Source of the DNA: Fusicatenibacter saccharivorans
GTDB lineage: Bacteria; Bacillota; Clostridia; Lachnospirales; Lachnospiraceae
Reading direction: 5' to 3'
Length of the DNA stretch: 64,000 nt
Assembly (NCBI RefSeq): GCF_015557635.1
Contig: NZ_JADNOP010000018.1
Coordinates: 1 to 64,000, forward strand
Of the stretch, positions 23,148 to 32,234 are shown one piece after another. Under the pieces are notes generated by a model. It was given only the letters and a program-made list of their open reading frames with translations, searched no databases and was not told the DNA's origin. The stretch's first letter is position 1, and each line of letters begins with the position of its first letter. Made by a program: the position numbers and the translations under genes.

Positions 23148-23345
23148 GTGAAGTATTATCCACAATTTTCGATGCTCTGGTGCATTTTTCTAAAACATAC
23201 CACCATCCCGGAGCGCATTTCGGAAAATCCCGTGTCAATCCGCATGCGAAAAATGCTGGAGTTTATTGAACGCCATTATGCGGAAGAAATCTCCCCGGAT
23301 GCCCTGGCAAAAAGTGCAGGTATCAGCTGTTCTGAAACCATCCGG
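23148..23345 (+). pseudogene. Remnant of an AraC-family regulator
   Basis: About 65 codons read like the linker and first HTH helix of an AraC protein (ISENPVSIRMRKMLEFIERH, YAEEISPDALAKSAGISCSE). Before 23,148 the frame closes, and after GISCSE the sequence becomes unrelated. The expected second HTH and the whole sensor domain are missing. Both ends are cut, the left probably by arrival of the conjugative element. It lies convergent with the end of the GH3 gene and may once have regulated that locus. Confidence 0.65.
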
Positions 23346-23356
23346 TTCTGTTCTTT

Positions 23357-25771
23357 TTATTTCGCTGCGGCACTTGCCCAAAACGCTCTGTTTCTTCCCG
23401 CAACCCATTTATTTTCTTTCACACAGTAGTTTCCTCTTAAACGAATATCTTCTGAAGAACTTCCGACCTCTACTGCATATCGTCCTTTTTCCACTTTCCA
23501 GTGCATATCAATGTCCAGAAAAGCCATTTGATCCGTTTTCACCTCAAAGCATACCGTTTTCTTTTCGCCCTTTCGCAGGTGAATGCGCTTAAAACCTGCC
23601 AGTTCTTTTACTGGTCTTGTCAGGCTGGCATATTCATCTCGTAAATAAAGCTGGACGACCTCATCTCCTTCACAGCTTCCCGTGTTCTCAACAGCGCAGG
23701 AGATCTGAACCGTATCTGCTGCCTTTTCATTTCCCATCGAGATATGTAAATCCGAATATGTAAATGTTGTATACGACAGTCCGTATCCAAAATAATATCT
23801 CGGTCTGTGCGGCATATTCACATAATTGGCAAAACCGATACTGCCGCTCTGATCCCAGGAGGAACCATATGGATGATTGTAATAAACCGGAAGCTGTCCC
23901 ACTCCATAAGCAACGGTAACCGGAAGTTTTCCTCCCGGATTATATATTCCGGTCAAAATATCAACTACTGCTTCTGCTCCTGTTTCCGATGGACTCCATG
24001 CTTCCAGAATAGCATCTAAATATTCCTCTGCAGCATCACTGGAAATCGGTCTTCCATCAAAGTGAACGCCAACCAATGGTTTTCCAAGCTGCGCAGCCTT
24101 GCGAATAAATGCATCCTGACACTTTGGAAGGTTAATATCAGTACTGTCAATTCCTTCTCCCATTGATGCCATGGAACACGTTCCGTGCTTACCGCCAAGC
24201 GTCAGTATCACAATGTCTGCCTGCTTTGCTGCCTGCAGCGCTTCTTCAAAATGACTTTCGTCGTTTCCTGCAATCGGATAGCCATATGCATATAAAATCT
24301 CACTTTCCGGAAAGCGGATTTGTAATTCTTCATACAGATTTCTGCATTGCGGTTTCTGTCTTTTCAGGATCTGATCAAACTGCTCTGTCTCATCAGACTG
24401 AATATTGGTTCCCGGAACCGTAATAATCTCATCTGCATCTGCCTGTACAACTCCGCTTACACCTGCAATAGAATTGGCAATCGCATAGGTAGACTCCATC
24501 ATGCACATATGTGTGTATCCACCAAACATTTTTCTGGCATACCCGGCATGCGGTCCGATCACCGCAATTTTTTTCCCTTTTTCCGCAATCGGCAATACGC
24601 CGTCATTTTTCAGCAGTACCATGGATTCTCTGGCCGACCGCAGGGAAGTGTTCCTGTCTGCTTCCTGCATTACAAGAGCATGAAGCTCTTTTCCTTCCAG
24701 CGCATAGGGATTTTCAAATAAGCCCATTCTGAATTTTCCCTCCAGAACCCGCAAAACCGCTGTATCCAAAATATGGATATCCAGTTTTCCACTTGAAAAC
24801 ATCTCTTTTAATTTCTCATTATAGCCAGTACAGGACGGCATCTCGATATCCATTCCCGCATGAAGACACATCGCACCGGCTTCTTCAAATGTTTCTCCAA
24901 TATGATGTACACTATGCGCATTTCCCACTGCACCGTAATCGCTGATGCACATGCCGTCAAATCCCATTTTTTCCCGAAGCAGTTTCGTAAGCATGTTATG
25001 AGAAGCAGATACATCTTCTCCATTCACAGAGCAATAACAAGGCATAATACCTTTCAGATCTGACTCTGTGATTGCTGCCTGGAAAGGTTTTGCAAACACT
25101 TCTTCTAAAAGTCGCGTCGGCGTTTCGCTGTGTGTTCCATGAATTCCACCCTGCGAATTATGAAAAGCCACAAAATGTTTTGCCACACTTTCTGCTTTTC
25201 TTGAAGCAACTGTATTCTTTTGTATTCCTTTCGTATACGCTGCCCCCATCGCACTTACAAGGGAAGCATCTTCTCCATAACTTTCTCCAAAACGGCCCAT
25301 ACGCGGATCTCTTGCCACATCCAGAACCGGTGCCAGTATATGGGTAATGCCACAGGCCGTTTCCTGTCTGCTCACAATTTCTGCAATCTGTTCTTCCAGC
25401 TTGGGATCAAAGCTTGCTCCCCTGCCAATCCCAGACGGAAAACTGGTGGAATCCTGAATGAAGGCCCCGCACAATCCTTCCATATGAAAGATTGCCGGTA
25501 TTCGATGGGCACTGTTTTCCATCACAATCTTCTGCACTTTTCTCTGCCATGCAGCCACTTCATCAAGTGTCTCCATCCTGCGCATTTCCAGCGTGCTTAC
25601 TTCTCCCATTCCGTATTTTGTCTCCTGCTGAATTTTTTCAAAGTTATAGGCATCCTGATCAAAAGGAAAAACACAGTTAATCTGTGCCATCTTTTCGTCA
25701 AGGCTCATTTCTTTGAGCAGAAGAGAGGCTCTTTCTTTTGCACCCAGTGTATGATCCCTATATGATTTCAT
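23357..25771 (-). CDS. Glycoside hydrolase family 3 beta-glucosidase/xylosidase
   Basis: An 804-residue cytoplasmic GH3 enzyme (no signal peptide) that releases terminal sugars from beta-linked oligosaccharides. Domain order is usual: (beta/alpha)8 barrel with AKHFVAFHNSQGG and nucleophile Asp in GMCISDYGAVG (near residue 285), then the alpha/beta sandwich (RESMVLLKNDGVLPI, AVIGPHA), then the fibronectin-III-like C-terminus (YFGYGLSYTTFTYSD, VVQLYLRDEYASLTRPVKEL). Substrate cannot be told from sequence. Last gene of the five-gene operon; its ATG directly follows the stop of the previous gene. Confidence 0.88.
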   Translation of the reverse strand: MKSYRDHTLGAKERASLLLKEMSLDEKMAQINCVFPFDQDAYNFEKIQQETKYGMGEVSTLEMRRMETLDEVAAWQRKVQKIVMENSAHRIPAIFHMEGLCGAFIQDSTSFPSGIGRGASFDPKLEEQIAEIVSRQETACGITHILAPVLDVARDPRMGRFGESYGEDASLVSAMGAAYTKGIQKNTVASRKAESVAKHFVAFHNSQGGIHGTHSETPTRLLEEVFAKPFQAAITESDLKGIMPCYCSVNGEDVSASHNMLTKLLREKMGFDGMCISDYGAVGNAHSVHHIGETFEEAGAMCLHAGMDIEMPSCTGYNEKLKEMFSSGKLDIHILDTAVLRVLEGKFRMGLFENPYALEGKELHALVMQEADRNTSLRSARESMVLLKNDGVLPIAEKGKKIAVIGPHAGYARKMFGGYTHMCMMESTYAIANSIAGVSGVVQADADEIITVPGTNIQSDETEQFDQILKRQKPQCRNLYEELQIRFPESEILYAYGYPIAGNDESHFEEALQAAKQADIVILTLGGKHGTCSMASMGEGIDSTDINLPKCQDAFIRKAAQLGKPLVGVHFDGRPISSDAAEEYLDAILEAWSPSETGAEAVVDILTGIYNPGGKLPVTVAYGVGQLPVYYNHPYGSSWDQSGSIGFANYVNMPHRPRYYFGYGLSYTTFTYSDLHISMGNEKAADTVQISCAVENTGSCEGDEVVQLYLRDEYASLTRPVKELAGFKRIHLRKGEKKTVCFEVKTDQMAFLDIDMHWKVEKGRYAVEVGSSSEDIRLRGNYCVKENKWVAGRNRAFWASAAAK

Positions 25772-28195
25772 TTAAATACGCTCCCCTTTCTCAAATAACT
25801 TCAGAACATGTAACAATCTTGCAACACTCCTTTCCAGATCTTTTCTGGTAATCCGTCTCTCCTGATAGGCCTGCAAAATCTGCCGGATCACCGGCGGGCC
25901 ACCCGGCATCACGATATCATTTCCCGCTGCCACAGCATCGCCGCCATCTGCGACAATATCCATATCGCCCCAGTCAGTAACGACAACACCATCAAAGTTC
26001 CATTCTTCCCGTAAAATATGCGTACACAAATCTCGATTTCCAGCTGCAAGAACCCCATTAATTTTATTAAACGATGTCATAATAAAAGATACTCCGGCAT
26101 CTCGAACCAACATTTCAAAAGGTTTCAGATAAAGTTCCCGCAATGCACGTTCCGTAAGGATGGAATCTACCGCATCGTACCGCTTCTTCGCACTTCCTCT
26201 TCGATACGTTTCCTGTTCATTCACGGCAAAATGTTTGGGGCAGACGCGGACAGGATGATTTTCCTGAACGCCCTTTGTAATCTGGACCGCACAGATTCCG
26301 GTCAGATAAGGATCCTCCGAAAAATATTCAAAATTTCGCCCGCAAAGCGGATTCCGGTGCAGATTGACTGCTGGTGCCAGCCATACGTCAACCGCTTTCT
26401 TTTCGCACTCTGCGCCAACCGCATTTCCAAACGCTTCCCACAGTTCTTTATTGAATGCGCAGGAAATCAGCATAGCCGTTGGCCAGGCCCCCGTTCCCAC
26501 ACCTGCCGGTCCATCTTTATAAAAAATGGAATGAATACCTTTTTCTGGCATAGCCGGGGAGACATATCCTTTTGCTCCGACTGGATGATCGTTTTTGGTC
26601 ATTGGATTTCCCTGACCATCCAATATAGTTTCCGGCTGTTCCTGTTTGCTGAACGCTGCAAATGGAATTCCAGGTCCATACCCCACACACAATGCAGCCA
26701 GCTGTTCGATACTGAAATTTTTTACTTGTTCCATTTCATCCCGTAAAAGATCATATCTTTCCTGCTCTTTTAAACCATCGGTCTCTTCTTTTTTCTTTTC
26801 ATGCATTCGGACCTTTTTTCGTCCTTCTCTTGCAGATAGTACCTGCAAATGCTCTACATTGCAGTTTTGCACGCAAAGACGATTCACACATTTTTTAATT
26901 ACGTAATCTTCTCTTATCTGGATTTCTCCTGCAAAAATTGTCTCACGGGATGAATTTCCGATAAAAAACTGATATTTTCCCTTTTCCAGGATATATGATG
27001 CAGATGTCTCAACATATCCTGCCAGATCCTGCATGGATATTCGGATCGAAATATTCTGCTTCTCCCCCGGAGCAAGAAGTCTCGTTTTTGCAAAGCCTTT
27101 TAATTCTTTTTCCGGTTTTTCCGACTCTGTACCAGAGCAGGACAAATAAAGCTGTATCGTTTCTTTTCCTGCATAATTTCCGGAATTTGTTACCTCCGTA
27201 ATAAATTCCACCTCTTCTTTTTCCTGTTTCATCTCTTTCGGAAGAATCGTAAACGATGTGTAAGACATTCCATATCCAAAGGGGTACAATACCAGTTTCC
27301 GAAAGGTATCAAAATAGCGATACCCCAGATAAATGTCTTCCTGATACACCGTTACCGGGCTTTTCGTATATCCTGTACTTCCATTTGCCTTTGCATCCAG
27401 TCCATAATTTTCGTAAGTTAAAATTTCATCTTCCTGTTCTTTATTCCAGGTGAAATTTTCTGCTGTCGGGTAGTCTTTGAAAGACTCTGCCATGGAAAAA
27501 CTTAATTTGCCAGATGGATTCACAGCCCCCGTCAGAATATCAGCTAATGCTCCGCAGCCTTCTTCGCCCGGAATTCCCAGAAACACCACGGCCTTGATTG
27601 CGGAATAGGCGTTCACCCACTGCATATCGATCATTCCATTAATATTCAGTACAACGATCACATGTGGAAAAACACAGCACACCTGTTCCAGCAGTTCTTT
27701 TTCGGATTCGGTAAGTTCATAATCACCTTCGATGTGTCTGTCACATTCTTCCCCACCGGCATTCCTTCCCAGCACAAAAACAGCGGTATCGGTAAACTCC
27801 CTGGCTTTCTGCATCAGCTGCCCCGGAATGTGATACTCTGTCCACATCGGCTGATATTTTCCAAAGATCTCATACATAAAACCACAGTTCATATTTTCTA
27901 CATTTGTGATATCAATACCGTCAATCACAAACTTTTCCGATTCGTTTTTTTGATGGCTGGTGTAAAATTGTTTTAACCCTGCTTCTGCACAGATTCCTCT
28001 TTTTTCACATTCACATAAGAGATTCTTGTTTGCAAGGGATTTGGATGCTCCCGAACCGTTTCCCGAAAAAATGGTTTCTATCTGTGCCCGTCCCAAAAAA
28101 GCCACCTTTTTTTCTTTTAATGGCAAGATCTGCTCTTCATTTTTCAAAAGAACAATTGATTCTTCCACAAGTTCCTGAAAAATACTTTTTTTCAT
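25772..28195 (-). CDS. GH3 beta-glucosidase with permuted domain order
   Basis: An 807-residue GH3 protein in which the C-terminal modules come first. The alpha/beta sandwich is at about 1-270 (ESIVLLKNEEQILPLKEKKVAFLG), the FnIII-like domain at about 310-420 (PFGYGMSYTSFTI, ETIQLYLSCSG), and a linker at about 440-480. Last is the catalytic barrel (FYKDGPAGVG, CPKHFAVNEQETYRR, nucleophile Asp in GVVVTDWGDM). This circularly permuted form is known from Ruminococcus and other Clostridia beta-glucosidases. No signal peptide. Both catalytic blocks look intact. It sits beside a conventionally ordered GH3, so the pair may split different linkages. Confidence 0.87.
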   Translation of the reverse strand: MKKSIFQELVEESIVLLKNEEQILPLKEKKVAFLGRAQIETIFSGNGSGASKSLANKNLLCECEKRGICAEAGLKQFYTSHQKNESEKFVIDGIDITNVENMNCGFMYEIFGKYQPMWTEYHIPGQLMQKAREFTDTAVFVLGRNAGGEECDRHIEGDYELTESEKELLEQVCCVFPHVIVVLNINGMIDMQWVNAYSAIKAVVFLGIPGEEGCGALADILTGAVNPSGKLSFSMAESFKDYPTAENFTWNKEQEDEILTYENYGLDAKANGSTGYTKSPVTVYQEDIYLGYRYFDTFRKLVLYPFGYGMSYTSFTILPKEMKQEKEEVEFITEVTNSGNYAGKETIQLYLSCSGTESEKPEKELKGFAKTRLLAPGEKQNISIRISMQDLAGYVETSASYILEKGKYQFFIGNSSRETIFAGEIQIREDYVIKKCVNRLCVQNCNVEHLQVLSAREGRKKVRMHEKKKEETDGLKEQERYDLLRDEMEQVKNFSIEQLAALCVGYGPGIPFAAFSKQEQPETILDGQGNPMTKNDHPVGAKGYVSPAMPEKGIHSIFYKDGPAGVGTGAWPTAMLISCAFNKELWEAFGNAVGAECEKKAVDVWLAPAVNLHRNPLCGRNFEYFSEDPYLTGICAVQITKGVQENHPVRVCPKHFAVNEQETYRRGSAKKRYDAVDSILTERALRELYLKPFEMLVRDAGVSFIMTSFNKINGVLAAGNRDLCTHILREEWNFDGVVVTDWGDMDIVADGGDAVAAGNDIVMPGGPPVIRQILQAYQERRITRKDLERSVARLLHVLKLFEKGERI

Positions 28196-28244
28196 CTCTT
28201 TTCCTTTCTTTCTGCTGATGTCTTCCTAAACAAGCCTCTTTTGT

Positions 28245-30593
28245 CTATTTACGCAATATAACATGGACTTCATGCATTTTTCCATCCTTGAAATCAGGCA
28301 GCACAAACCCATCTGCTTTGTCGGACATATCGCAAACTGCTCCATCTGTCTTAATTTCAAGCACTCCTTTTTCCAGATGATCTGGATTTTCGATGATTAC
28401 ATGATAATCAGCACCTCGAAAATGTCTGGTCACTTCTGCCTTTTCCCATTCTTTCGGCAGACACGGATCGATCCGCAGTCCATCGTAATCCCGTTTGATT
28501 CCGAGGATTCCTTCGTACACCCCCATCATGCACCACGCAGAAGTTCCCGTTGTCCAGGACTGGTAGGATTTTCCATAATATCCGGGATTGGTAGAATAAC
28601 AGTTTGTAAAAACATATGGTTCTGCTCCGGATTGCATGGATGGATTTTTATCACTGTCCGGCATAATTTTTTTCAGTGTTTCGAATGCTTTGCTTCCTCT
28701 CCCCACCTTGCAGTCCATCAGAATTTTAAACCCTGTAGCATGACAGTATACACCACCATTTTCAAACAATCCTGGCAGCATGCCGGACATTCTCCCTACA
28801 TTTGGCGAATACTTCTGATACGGCGGAAGATTTAACGGAAATCCAAAATCATGCTCCATGGAATCCACTGCTTTTAATATCTTTGGTAATTTCTCTGCAT
28901 CTGCAACATCTCCTAAAACAGCCCATGTCTGCGCGTTCAGATAAATTTTGCTTCCTTCGCTGTTTTTGGAACCAATATTCTCCACATCACTTAACGCCCG
29001 CATGTACCACGCTCCATCCCATGCATATGCATTAATGCTGTTTCGTAAGATACGATATTCCTCTGCTATTTTTCCGGCATATACCTGATCGCCTTTTTTC
29101 TTCAGTAATGCTTCTAATTCCTTCAGTGCCAGGCAGAACTGATGGGAAAGCATTACGGATTCCGCATATTCATCCGTTGTAACATTGAGTGCATCATTCC
29201 AGTCCGCAAAATAAATCCGTACCAGTCCATGCTTTCCTTTATCCTGCAGCAATCGATTCACAGCCGCTTTCACATGATCCAGAACAGCCGCCTTCCCTCC
29301 ATCCTGCCATTCAATCTCCAGATCCAGGATAGAAAAGTCTCCCGTTTCTTTTATCAGCTGGCAGACAGCCCATATGATCCAGAACGGCTGATCGGAATAC
29401 CGGGTATCATCATAAGGATACCACGTAAGAACTCCATGACCATCCCGAAACTGATGGCGAAGACATTCCAGAATCTCTTTTTTTGCTGTTTCCTGCCGAT
29501 AGTTTAACAGGCCAACCGCAATCTGAAGATTATCGCGGACTCCTTTTTTCCCGACAATGCAAAAATCCACCTGTTTTTTCACCCAGTTATTCATCATGTG
29601 ATTGATTTTTTCATCCGGCGTTTCCACGGTCAGCGAACGATATTTTTCCAGATAATGCGTTTCTGCTTTTTCAAGTTCCTTTTCCACAGCTGCAGAATTG
29701 GAAAACTTTTCCGATACCGCCCTTGCCTCTTCAAGTGATTCACTGATTCCAAATACAAACTGTAATTCTTTTTCTTCTCCTGGCTGTAGCACAATTTTAT
29801 GCTGCAGCACACCGCCCAGAATAAAAAGGGCCGCTTTGGAATTTGTACAGTCTTTTCCCTTTACGACAATGTCCGGTCTCTGGAAAAGCGCGCTTGCTGA
29901 TGCATCCAGCCTTGTTATGGTACTGGTTGTCCCGCAAAATGCTTCCAGATTTCCATCATATGCGTATGCCGGCTCTGATGCTGCCAGAAATGCGTTGTAT
30001 CTTTTGTGCGGTGCGAAAGGATGTGCGGATCTGCAATATACACCCTTTAACTTTTCATCATAATCTGTTTCCATACAACGATACATTTCATAATATCGCG
30101 GATAAGAAAAGCCCTCCAGATAAAAGCTGACTGCTGAAAATATGCTGAGATGGCGCTGTCTTTCCCCTGTATTTTTTATTTTCAAAGTCCACACTTCCTG
30201 GTATCCTTCTTCCGGTACAAACAGCCGCCAGGAACTTGCAATATTCTGATAAGAAGACTGGATTCTGGAAGATCCAATGCTGTGTACGCACTGATAATTT
30301 TCTACTTCCGTATTTAATGGACCTTCGCCGATATTCCAGCATTCTTTGCTTTTCTCGTCTCTTAGATAGATATATCTTGCATCGTCCTGATTCATCATAC
30401 ACATATCTGCTTTTTCACTGAGGTAATAGCTGCGCCCATGTCCTGTCTGGGAAATCTGCGCACAGTAATGATTTTCATTCCACAGATAATTATACCAGTA
30501 TCTTGGTGTTCTGGTTTCTGTTATAATGCAGGAATTTCCATCTTCTGAAAATGTATAAGGTTTCTTTTTTTCATTGCATGATGTATCGCTCAT
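28245..30593 (-). CDS. GH94 family disaccharide/oligosaccharide phosphorylase
   Basis: A 782-residue inverting phosphorylase that splits a beta-glucosidic bond with phosphate, giving a sugar-1-phosphate. N-terminal beta-sandwich (PRYWYNYLWNENHYCAQISQTGHGRSYY), helical linker, then the (alpha/alpha)6 barrel with general acid Asp in FADWNDALN, and QTWAVLGDVADAEK, YCHATGFKILMDCKVGRG, SWTTGTSAWCMMGVYEGILG. Length is near cellobiose phosphorylase (about 810); whether the substrate is cellobiose, laminaribiose or another is undecided. Start ATG 30593 is preferred because AAGGAG lies 8 bases upstream. Phosphorolysis saves ATP and suits sugars imported intact by the adjacent symporter. Confidence 0.85.
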   Translation of the reverse strand: MSDTSCNEKKKPYTFSEDGNSCIITETRTPRYWYNYLWNENHYCAQISQTGHGRSYYLSEKADMCMMNQDDARYIYLRDEKSKECWNIGEGPLNTEVENYQCVHSIGSSRIQSSYQNIASSWRLFVPEEGYQEVWTLKIKNTGERQRHLSIFSAVSFYLEGFSYPRYYEMYRCMETDYDEKLKGVYCRSAHPFAPHKRYNAFLAASEPAYAYDGNLEAFCGTTSTITRLDASASALFQRPDIVVKGKDCTNSKAALFILGGVLQHKIVLQPGEEKELQFVFGISESLEEARAVSEKFSNSAAVEKELEKAETHYLEKYRSLTVETPDEKINHMMNNWVKKQVDFCIVGKKGVRDNLQIAVGLLNYRQETAKKEILECLRHQFRDGHGVLTWYPYDDTRYSDQPFWIIWAVCQLIKETGDFSILDLEIEWQDGGKAAVLDHVKAAVNRLLQDKGKHGLVRIYFADWNDALNVTTDEYAESVMLSHQFCLALKELEALLKKKGDQVYAGKIAEEYRILRNSINAYAWDGAWYMRALSDVENIGSKNSEGSKIYLNAQTWAVLGDVADAEKLPKILKAVDSMEHDFGFPLNLPPYQKYSPNVGRMSGMLPGLFENGGVYCHATGFKILMDCKVGRGSKAFETLKKIMPDSDKNPSMQSGAEPYVFTNCYSTNPGYYGKSYQSWTTGTSAWCMMGVYEGILGIKRDYDGLRIDPCLPKEWEKAEVTRHFRGADYHVIIENPDHLEKGVLEIKTDGAVCDMSDKADGFVLPDFKDGKMHEVHVILRK

Positions 30594-30663
30594 TTTCAAT
30601 TCTCCTTATTTTTAACCTACAGAGCCTGCCACTGGCAGTTTCTGTAAATTGAATGACAACTGC

Positions 30664-30694
30664 AAAGTCGGTACAGTCTTTCCTGTACCGACCT
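30664..30694 (-). promoter_or_regulatory. Hairpin between symporter and GH94 genes
   Basis: AAGTCGGTACAG / CTGTACCGACCTT around TCTTTC. No T run follows, so it is more likely an mRNA-stabilising or processing hairpin than a terminator. Confidence 0.5.
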
Positions 30695-30708
30695 TGTAGT
30701 TTCTCCGT

Positions 30709-32142
30709 TTATTTTTTCTCTTTTCTCGCAAGTACTTCTTCCCGCATCTTTGGTAATTTTTCTTCCAGATCAAATCTGGTAAAAATCAGGAACATAGCCA
30801 GGTTTACAACCAGCGGAAGATAGTTGGAAAATCCATAAATCGAATATCGCATGGAAGCAGTTGCACTTTCCAGCGATGCCTGATATCCGCCAATGGCAAG
30901 AAATGCGGATAAGATAACAGATCCAAGGCCGCTTCCCACTTTACTTCCAAATCCTATGGCTCCGCCCGACATTGCAACTAATTTCTTTCCATATTTCCAT
31001 TCGTTATAATCTACCGTCATTGCTGTTAATACGCCGTACAGACACATCAGTGGAATCTGGATAAAGCTCGCCACAAGGCTGGTTGCTGCATAAACCATAA
31101 AGTTTTCCGGAATAAAGCAGCGGATCAGGGATGGAATGGCAGCTCCCATTAACCCAAGCTGAATTGTTTTTGTAACACCCAGCTTCGAAATGATCGGCTT
31201 GGAAACCACAAATCCGATTACCGTTGCCAGCATACCTGCCGCTCCTATGACTGCAACAAGATTATCGTTGCCAAAAATCCATTTTGCATAGTATGTACCC
31301 GAAGCTGCTGCCACTGCAGCGGTAATATTGGTAATCAAATTGAACAGAAGAACGATCACCCAGTATTTATTCTGCAATAACATTTTTATAGCATCTTTAA
31401 ATGGAACTGCTTCCTCTTCTTCTGTTTCTGTCGGTGCTGTTTCTGATGCGTTTTCCGATTCGCTTTCATAATCCGAAGCAAATTTTGCTTTTCTTCCATT
31501 GTTGTAGCAGATCAGGAAAAGTAATAAAACGCCAAGTGCAAGCGCAACACCATATTTGATCCATGCACTCTGTGTACCACCCAGCATATTGGTTACCGGA
31601 ATTGTGATAATAGCAATGATTGTTCCGGCACCGTAGTTTCCGACTGCACGGAACAGCCCCATATTGCTTCGCTCACTCTGGCTGTGGGTACGCACAATCA
31701 TAACCGCTGAAAACGGTGTGGCAATCATAGTATAAATAACTGCTGTTAAAAGAAGATTGGTAACCAGTACATAAATCAATGCCACTGTCTGTCCTTCCTG
31801 AATCGGGACCGTAAACATCATAATGATGATGACTGCTGCAGGAATCGCCATTTTCAGCATCCAGGAGTAATATTTCTTATTTCCACCTTTGGAGTGGTCA
31901 ATCATATTTCCCACAAGAACGTCCGTCAGTGCATCTATAATCTTAGCGATCATCATCGCAATTCCGACTCCGCCTACCGCCATGCCGACTTTATCTGTAT
32001 AAAAGTAAGTAAGCTGACCAACCAGATTGGCCATCACGCCTATCGCTAACTGACCTCCCATATCAGCCATATAATCTCTTTTTCTCATAACTCTTCTTGC
32101 CCCGTCTGCATCATAGAGGACTTTTTGTTTCTTTTTTCCCAT
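30709..32142 (-). CDS. GPH-family (MelB-like) sugar:cation symporter
   Basis: A 477-residue inner membrane carrier with about 12 membrane segments. Family marks are YFYTDKVGM near residue 45, DALTDVLVGNMIDHSKG in the loop after helix 2 (the conserved D..TD-G-D pattern), RSNMGLFRAVGNYGAGTI, and a long acidic cytoplasmic loop (ESENASETAPTETEEEE). It probably imports the glycoside degraded by the neighbouring enzymes. Start ATG 32142 is chosen because GGGAG lies 8 bases upstream; an earlier ATG at 32157 would give five more residues. Confidence 0.85.
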   Translation of the reverse strand: MGKKKQKVLYDADGARRVMRKRDYMADMGGQLAIGVMANLVGQLTYFYTDKVGMAVGGVGIAMMIAKIIDALTDVLVGNMIDHSKGGNKKYYSWMLKMAIPAAVIIIMMFTVPIQEGQTVALIYVLVTNLLLTAVIYTMIATPFSAVMIVRTHSQSERSNMGLFRAVGNYGAGTIIAIITIPVTNMLGGTQSAWIKYGVALALGVLLLFLICYNNGRKAKFASDYESESENASETAPTETEEEEAVPFKDAIKMLLQNKYWVIVLLFNLITNITAAVAAASGTYYAKWIFGNDNLVAVIGAAGMLATVIGFVVSKPIISKLGVTKTIQLGLMGAAIPSLIRCFIPENFMVYAATSLVASFIQIPLMCLYGVLTAMTVDYNEWKYGKKLVAMSGGAIGFGSKVGSGLGSVILSAFLAIGGYQASLESATASMRYSIYGFSNYLPLVVNLAMFLIFTRFDLEEKLPKMREEVLARKEKK

Positions 32143-32234
32143 ATCTTTTTCTCCCATCGTTTTTTACAGCCGCTGTTTTATACTTGTATTCTATCAAGTA
32201 TTTTGTTTCTTTTATTACATATAGCAATTTAATA

